Source of the DNA: Spirochaeta sp.
Lineage (GTDB): Bacteria > Spirochaetota > Spirochaetia > UBA9216
Reading direction: 5' to 3'
NCBI GenBank assembly: GCA_003454605.1
Contig: DMKD01000339.1
Coordinates: 1-8,937, forward strand
Length of the DNA: 8,937 nt
Under the pieces are notes generated by a model. The model was given only the letters and a program-made list of their open reading frames with translations, was not told the origin of the DNA and made no database searches. The translations under genes were made by a program, and so were the position numbers. This document shows, in pieces, positions 5,966-8,937 of this stretch (position 1 is its first letter; every line of letters starts with the position of its first letter).

Positions 5966-6865
5966 ATGATTGAAGGTATTTTAGTTGAGGGCCTGATCTA
6001 CGGAATCCTGGCCCTCGGCGTCTTTATAACATTCAGGGTACTCGATTTTCCAGATCTTTCGGTAGACGGCACCTTTCCTCTAGGGGCCGCTGTGATGGCG
6101 ATCTGCCTCACAAGCGGTATGAATATGGGACTGGCTCTGCTTATCTCTTTCACCTCAGGCTTTGCCGCAGGCGGAGTAACAGCTGTCATCCACAACAAAC
6201 TGGGGGTACCGAGTCTCCTGGCAGGTATTCTGACAATGACTATGCTTTGGTCGGTTAATATAAGAGTTCTTGGAAACCGGGCGAACCTGCCGCTTCTGCG
6301 GGTTGATACAATTCTGACAAAAATTGAGAATGTTTTTGCACCATTTTTCGGGGAAACAGCCGCTGTATTAATTTTTTTCATTCTCGTTATTGTTGTAATC
6401 AAGGTGCTTCTTGATCTGTTTTTTCACACTGATTTAGGGCTTACAATGGGGGCTATGGGTGATAACGAACAGATGGTTATCAGTCAGGGGGTGAATCCTG
6501 AAATGGTTAAGATAATCGGAGTAGGGCTTTCCAACGGGTTAGCTGCTCTGAGCGGTGCATTTGCTGCACAGTATCAGGGGTTTGCCGATGTCAATCTTGG
6601 TCAAGGAATAGTTGTTTCAGGTCTTGCGATGGTTATGCTTGGTGAGTTCCTGTTTTCATCGAATAAAATCGGGCTGCTTACCATTCGGGTTGTGCTTGGA
6701 GCTGTATTGTATAAGGCAATAATGTTTTTCGGCAGATACTATGGATATTATATAAAGCTGACGCCGAATGACCTGAAACTGATAACCGGTTTACTCATAA
6801 TTCTCTGTCTCATTATCACTAAATATCGATCAAAATCGCTTTCGTTCAGGAGGCGCAAAAAATGA
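5966..6865 (+). CDS. trpY: ABC transporter permease, TrpY-like (BPD_transp_2 family)
   Basis: A 299-residue polytopic inner-membrane protein of the branched-chain amino acid/ribose permease type (PF02653). Hydrophobic segments lie at about 8-24, 36-70, 83-97, 130-152, 183-204, 214-230, 236-255 and 270-286. Conserved family stretches include DFPDLSVDGTFPLGAA (27-42), GLTMGAMGDNEQM with following QGVNPEMVK (158-182; the cytoplasmic loop that contacts the ATPase) and LSNGLAALSGAFAAQYQG (188-205). The C-terminus is strongly basic (SFRRRKK), as expected on the cytoplasmic side. It forms the membrane channel for the TrpX-like binding protein. The start is three bases after the trpX stop with only a weak upstream AAAGG, so translation is probably coupled. 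The stop overlaps the ATPase start by four bases (ATGA). Confidence 0.9.
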   Translation: MIEGILVEGLIYGILALGVFITFRVLDFPDLSVDGTFPLGAAVMAICLTSGMNMGLALLISFTSGFAAGGVTAVIHNKLGVPSLLAGILTMTMLWSVNIRVLGNRANLPLLRVDTILTKIENVFAPFFGETAAVLIFFILVIVVIKVLLDLFFHTDLGLTMGAMGDNEQMVISQGVNPEMVKIIGVGLSNGLAALSGAFAAQYQGFADVNLGQGIVVSGLAMVMLGEFLFSSNKIGLLTIRVVLGAVLYKAIMFFGRYYGYYIKLTPNDLKLITGLLIILCLIITKYRSKSLSFRRRKK

Positions 6866-7653
6866 TAAAACTGAAAAAGATAAATATGATATTCGGTGAG
6901 GGTACCCCTGATCGTAATCATGTTCTGAAAGATGTTGACCTGCAGATTGAACGCGGAGACTTCATTACAATTATCGGTTCGAACGGGGCTGGTAAATCAA
7001 CCTTATTTAATGTGATATCAGGCAATAAGAAACCTCAAACTGGTAAAGTTTCTATAAATAAGAAGGATGTAACCTCACATCCGGAGTATAAACGAGCTTG
7101 TTATATCGGTCGGATATTTCAGGACCCGCTATTAGGTACAGCCGGCAATATGTCCATAATAGACAACATGGTAGTTACAGGAAGTAAGGGGTTCAAAGGA
7201 CTAAGAATAAGTCTGAACAGGCAGAAGAGAGAATACTTCAAAGAGCAGCTTAAGCGCCTTGATATGGAGCTTGAGAACCGCATGAATGATAATGTAGGTA
7301 TGCTCTCAGGAGGGCAGCGACAGGCTCTGACTCTGCTGACTATGTCGTTATCTAAACCTGAACTCGTCCTTCTCGATGAGCATACTGCAGCCCTTGACCC
7401 CAGGAATGCTTCCAAGGTTATGGAGCTGACCGATAGATTCATTGAAGAGTACGGATTTACAGTAATGATGATAACTCATAATATGCAGCAGGCAATAGAC
7501 TATGGTAATCGTCTTCTGATGATGGATGAGGGGCGAATTATTCTGGATATAAGCGGTGATGAGAAGAAGAACATGACTGTAGACAGACTAGTAAAGATTT
7601 TTCATGATATCAGGCAGAAGGATTTCGCGACAGATAAGACCCTGCTTTCTTAA
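6862..7653 (+). CDS. trpZ: ABC transporter ATP-binding protein, TrpZ-like
   Basis: A 263-residue ATPase that powers the importer. Motifs: Walker A GSNGAGKST (39-47), Q-loop Q87 in IFQDP, signature LSGGQ (148-152), Walker B LVLLDE (168-173) with the catalytic E173, D-loop ALDP (177-180) and switch histidine H206 in MITHNM. All catalytic residues are intact. The 263-residue length is usual for single-domain importer ATPases of the LivG/LivF kind. AGGAGG at 6848-6853, inside the end of the permease gene, gives a strong ribosome site eight bases before the ATG, and the ATGA overlap couples it to the permease. It is the last gene of the operon; a convergent DUF362 gene lies 12 bases beyond its stop. 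Confidence 0.92.
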   Translation: MIKLKKINMIFGEGTPDRNHVLKDVDLQIERGDFITIIGSNGAGKSTLFNVISGNKKPQTGKVSINKKDVTSHPEYKRACYIGRIFQDPLLGTAGNMSIIDNMVVTGSKGFKGLRISLNRQKREYFKEQLKRLDMELENRMNDNVGMLSGGQRQALTLLTMSLSKPELVLLDEHTAALDPRNASKVMELTDRFIEEYGFTVMMITHNMQQAIDYGNRLLMMDEGRIILDISGDEKKNMTVDRLVKIFHDIRQKDFATDKTLLS

Positions 7654-7659
7654 CAACTG

Positions 7660-7681
7660 TGGGGTTTATCTAATAACCCCA
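7660..7681. terminator. Hairpin between convergent genes (possible bidirectional terminator)
   Basis: TGGGGTT (7660-7666) pairs with AACCCCA (7675-7681) around an 8-base loop. It lies between the ATPase stop and the end of the DUF362 gene and includes that gene's stop codon. No T run follows on either strand, so it is not a canonical intrinsic terminator. It may stabilise 3' ends or act with Rho. Confidence 0.4.
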
Positions 7682-8838
7682 TTGTCACTGAGGGTGCGCT
7701 TCACAGCAATTGCATCCTCAGGGCAAACCTCATGACAACAGAAACATCTGATGCATTTATCATAATCTATGGAAATCATCTTCTCATTGTCCTGTGACAA
7801 TCCGGACTGCTTTGTCAGAGTCAGTGCATCGGCAGGACAGATCTTTATACATTCCTCACATCTGATGCATTGCTTCTCTCTGAAAACCGGTTTTGGTCCG
7901 AAGTCATAAATCAGACGTTTTAGAAACCCGGGAGTAATAAATTCTTTCAGCTGGTTATTAGAACCAGTCAGTTTAATCTTTTGAAAATGACCGACCTTAG
8001 CCTCTGAGAGCGATAATCCGGCAATCTCAACATCATGTGAATCCTCGAGCCAAACGCCTCGGTCAACTGCGTTGCTGATTACAGGTATTATATCCGGATC
8101 ATATCCTATTATTCTGCAGGCGGTAATGTCCATAGCAAGCAGGTTTGAGGAAGCAAGGACGAGGTCGGTTTTTTTGGGGAAACCGTTGCCGGGACCTGGA
8201 CCTTCCATTGAAACAATTCCATCCATGAAGGCGAAATCGGGTTTAAGGCTTTGGTGAAGATCAACAATCATCGCCGCGAAATCTGCCCGATTGCGCAACA
8301 TCATATGGAATGAGCTTTTCAGCAGCCCCGGAATCATTCCGAACTGGTTTTTTATCGCGCCGGTGAAATACATCAGCTGGTGAGTTTTAAGTTTCGGCAG
8401 GCTTATAATAATATCAACATTATCTACAGCATCGGTAACCGTAAACTTTCTCACTTTCTGACCGTCGGGGTTCGTGACAGTTGTGCTCTTTTTTAGAAAA
8501 TCCCACCACCTGATATTTTCATCGATGCAGACATCCCATAAACCGCAACCCTTGGCCTTAAAGCCGGGCTTGGGGAAGCCTGGTGAATCACCGGCAATTA
8601 TTTGGGCCGCACCCAGCTCCTTCATTAAGCGGATAGCTGCTCTGAAGAACTCCGGATGTGTAGTCGCAGCCTTTTTGATATCAGAATCAAGAAGAACGTT
8701 GGGTTTAAGCAGAACCCTTTTCCCTTCTACATCGAGAACATCTTTTCCGCCTGATAATTCCCAGGCTTCGCGCAGTTTATTCTTAATCAGTTCAGGCTGA
8801 TAATCATCACATCTAAGTACGGCAACGGTCTTATTCAT
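7666..8838 (-). CDS. DUF362 domain protein with two C-terminal [4Fe-4S] clusters
   Basis: A 390-residue, probably cytoplasmic iron-sulfur protein. The DUF362 domain (about 1-300) shows KPN (45-47), TTHP (59-62), GDSPG (83-87), PKLKTH (148-153), GAIKNQFG (160-167) and MEGPGPGNG (211-219). The C-terminus is an 8Fe ferredoxin module: CxxCxxCxxxCP at 324-334 (C324, C327, C330, C334) and again at 362-372 (C362, C365, C368, C372). This architecture is common in anaerobes; no reaction is established for the family, so a redox role is an inference. No signal or membrane segment is seen. The gene converges on the importer operon and does not share its transcript. No Shine-Dalgarno precedes the ATG; an extended -10 lies six bases before it, suggesting a leaderless mRNA. 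Confidence 0.9.
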   Translation of the reverse strand: MNKTVAVLRCDDYQPELIKNKLREAWELSGGKDVLDVEGKRVLLKPNVLLDSDIKKAATTHPEFFRAAIRLMKELGAAQIIAGDSPGFPKPGFKAKGCGLWDVCIDENIRWWDFLKKSTTVTNPDGQKVRKFTVTDAVDNVDIIISLPKLKTHQLMYFTGAIKNQFGMIPGLLKSSFHMMLRNRADFAAMIVDLHQSLKPDFAFMDGIVSMEGPGPGNGFPKKTDLVLASSNLLAMDITACRIIGYDPDIIPVISNAVDRGVWLEDSHDVEIAGLSLSEAKVGHFQKIKLTGSNNQLKEFITPGFLKRLIYDFGPKPVFREKQCIRCEECIKICPADALTLTKQSGLSQDNEKMISIDYDKCIRCFCCHEVCPEDAIAVKRTLSDNGVIR

Positions 8839-8844
8839 TACGAC

Positions 8845-8853
8845 AATATATCA
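8845..8853 (-). promoter_or_regulatory. Extended -10 directly before the DUF362 start
   Basis: The minus strand reads TGATATATT (TGn plus TATATT, 5 of 6), ending exactly 6 bases before the ATG at 8838, which would place transcription initiation on the A of the start codon. A -35 is not evident, as is often true of extended -10 promoters. Confidence 0.4.
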
Positions 8854-8937
8854 GAAATTCTATTTAGATGGTAGGCTCCTGTTATCACTTTTTATCTTAA
8901 TGCATCACTCCGCTTGTTCGAATTGTCCGTTTTACTG

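Noticed and set aside
5998..6402. 134-codon minus-strand frame antisense to the permease
   Set aside because: The product is rich in Arg/Ile/Thr with no recognisable domain, and it lies wholly inside a well-supported permease gene; a typical antisense shadow.
7119..7442. 107-codon minus-strand frame antisense to the ATPase
   Set aside because: Ser/Leu/Arg-rich shadow of the ABC ATPase, covering its signature and Walker B region, with no independent support.
8474..8800. 108-codon plus-strand frame antisense to the DUF362 gene
   Set aside because: No ribosome site or motif; it lies inside a gene with clear DUF362 and ferredoxin motifs.
8839..8937. Possible end of a further gene at the right edge
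   Set aside because: A 14-codon minus-strand frame ending at 8892 and a 12-codon plus-strand frame from 8900 are open to the edge, but both are too short and lack motifs or ribosome sites.

Overview
The window looks like chromosomal DNA from a moderately AT-rich bacterium, most plausibly a spirochaete. The basis is a lipoprotein with a relaxed lipobox (LLSC), a TrpXYZ-type uptake operon and a Rep-type helicase. No rRNA or marker gene is present, so the assignment is an inference. There is no sign of phage, insertion sequences, CRISPR or plasmid genes.

Left part (1-1073): a minus-strand pair made of a YfgJ-like zinc-ribbon protein (575-796) and a TatD-family metal-dependent hydrolase that runs off the left edge (1-575). 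The two are coupled by a TAATG stop/start overlap and driven by a recognisable sigma70 promoter. Back to back with this promoter, on the plus strand, lies a gene-free unit with its own near-consensus promoter, a C/U-rich stretch identical to the 3' end of 16S rRNA (anti-Shine-Dalgarno), and a strong intrinsic terminator. It reads as a small RNA gene of about 85-90 nt.

Middle part (1074-4837), minus strand: a DedA-unrelated small integral membrane protein (Sm_multidrug_ex family), then a Rep/UvrD-type superfamily 1 DNA helicase, then a 406-residue lipoprotein with DUF4097-like beta repeats. Two of these genes lack Shine-Dalgarno sites. Instead they have the identical nonamer TGTTAAAAT, an extended -10, placed 5-7 nt before the start codon, which suggests leaderless mRNAs.

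Right part (4838-8937): divergent from the membrane protein is a tight three-gene ABC importer operon (trpX-trpY-trpZ type: lipoprotein binding protein, permease, ATPase) for tryptophan or a related small aromatic compound. A dyad overlapping its -10 region resembles a TrpR operator half-site. A convergent gene encodes a DUF362 protein with two C-terminal [4Fe-4S] ferredoxin clusters; it also shows an extended -10 directly before its ATG. The last 99 bases hold no supportable gene.

The protein genes belong to known families. The least explained and most interesting parts are the anti-SD small RNA candidate at about 982-1070 and the putative leaderless promoters.
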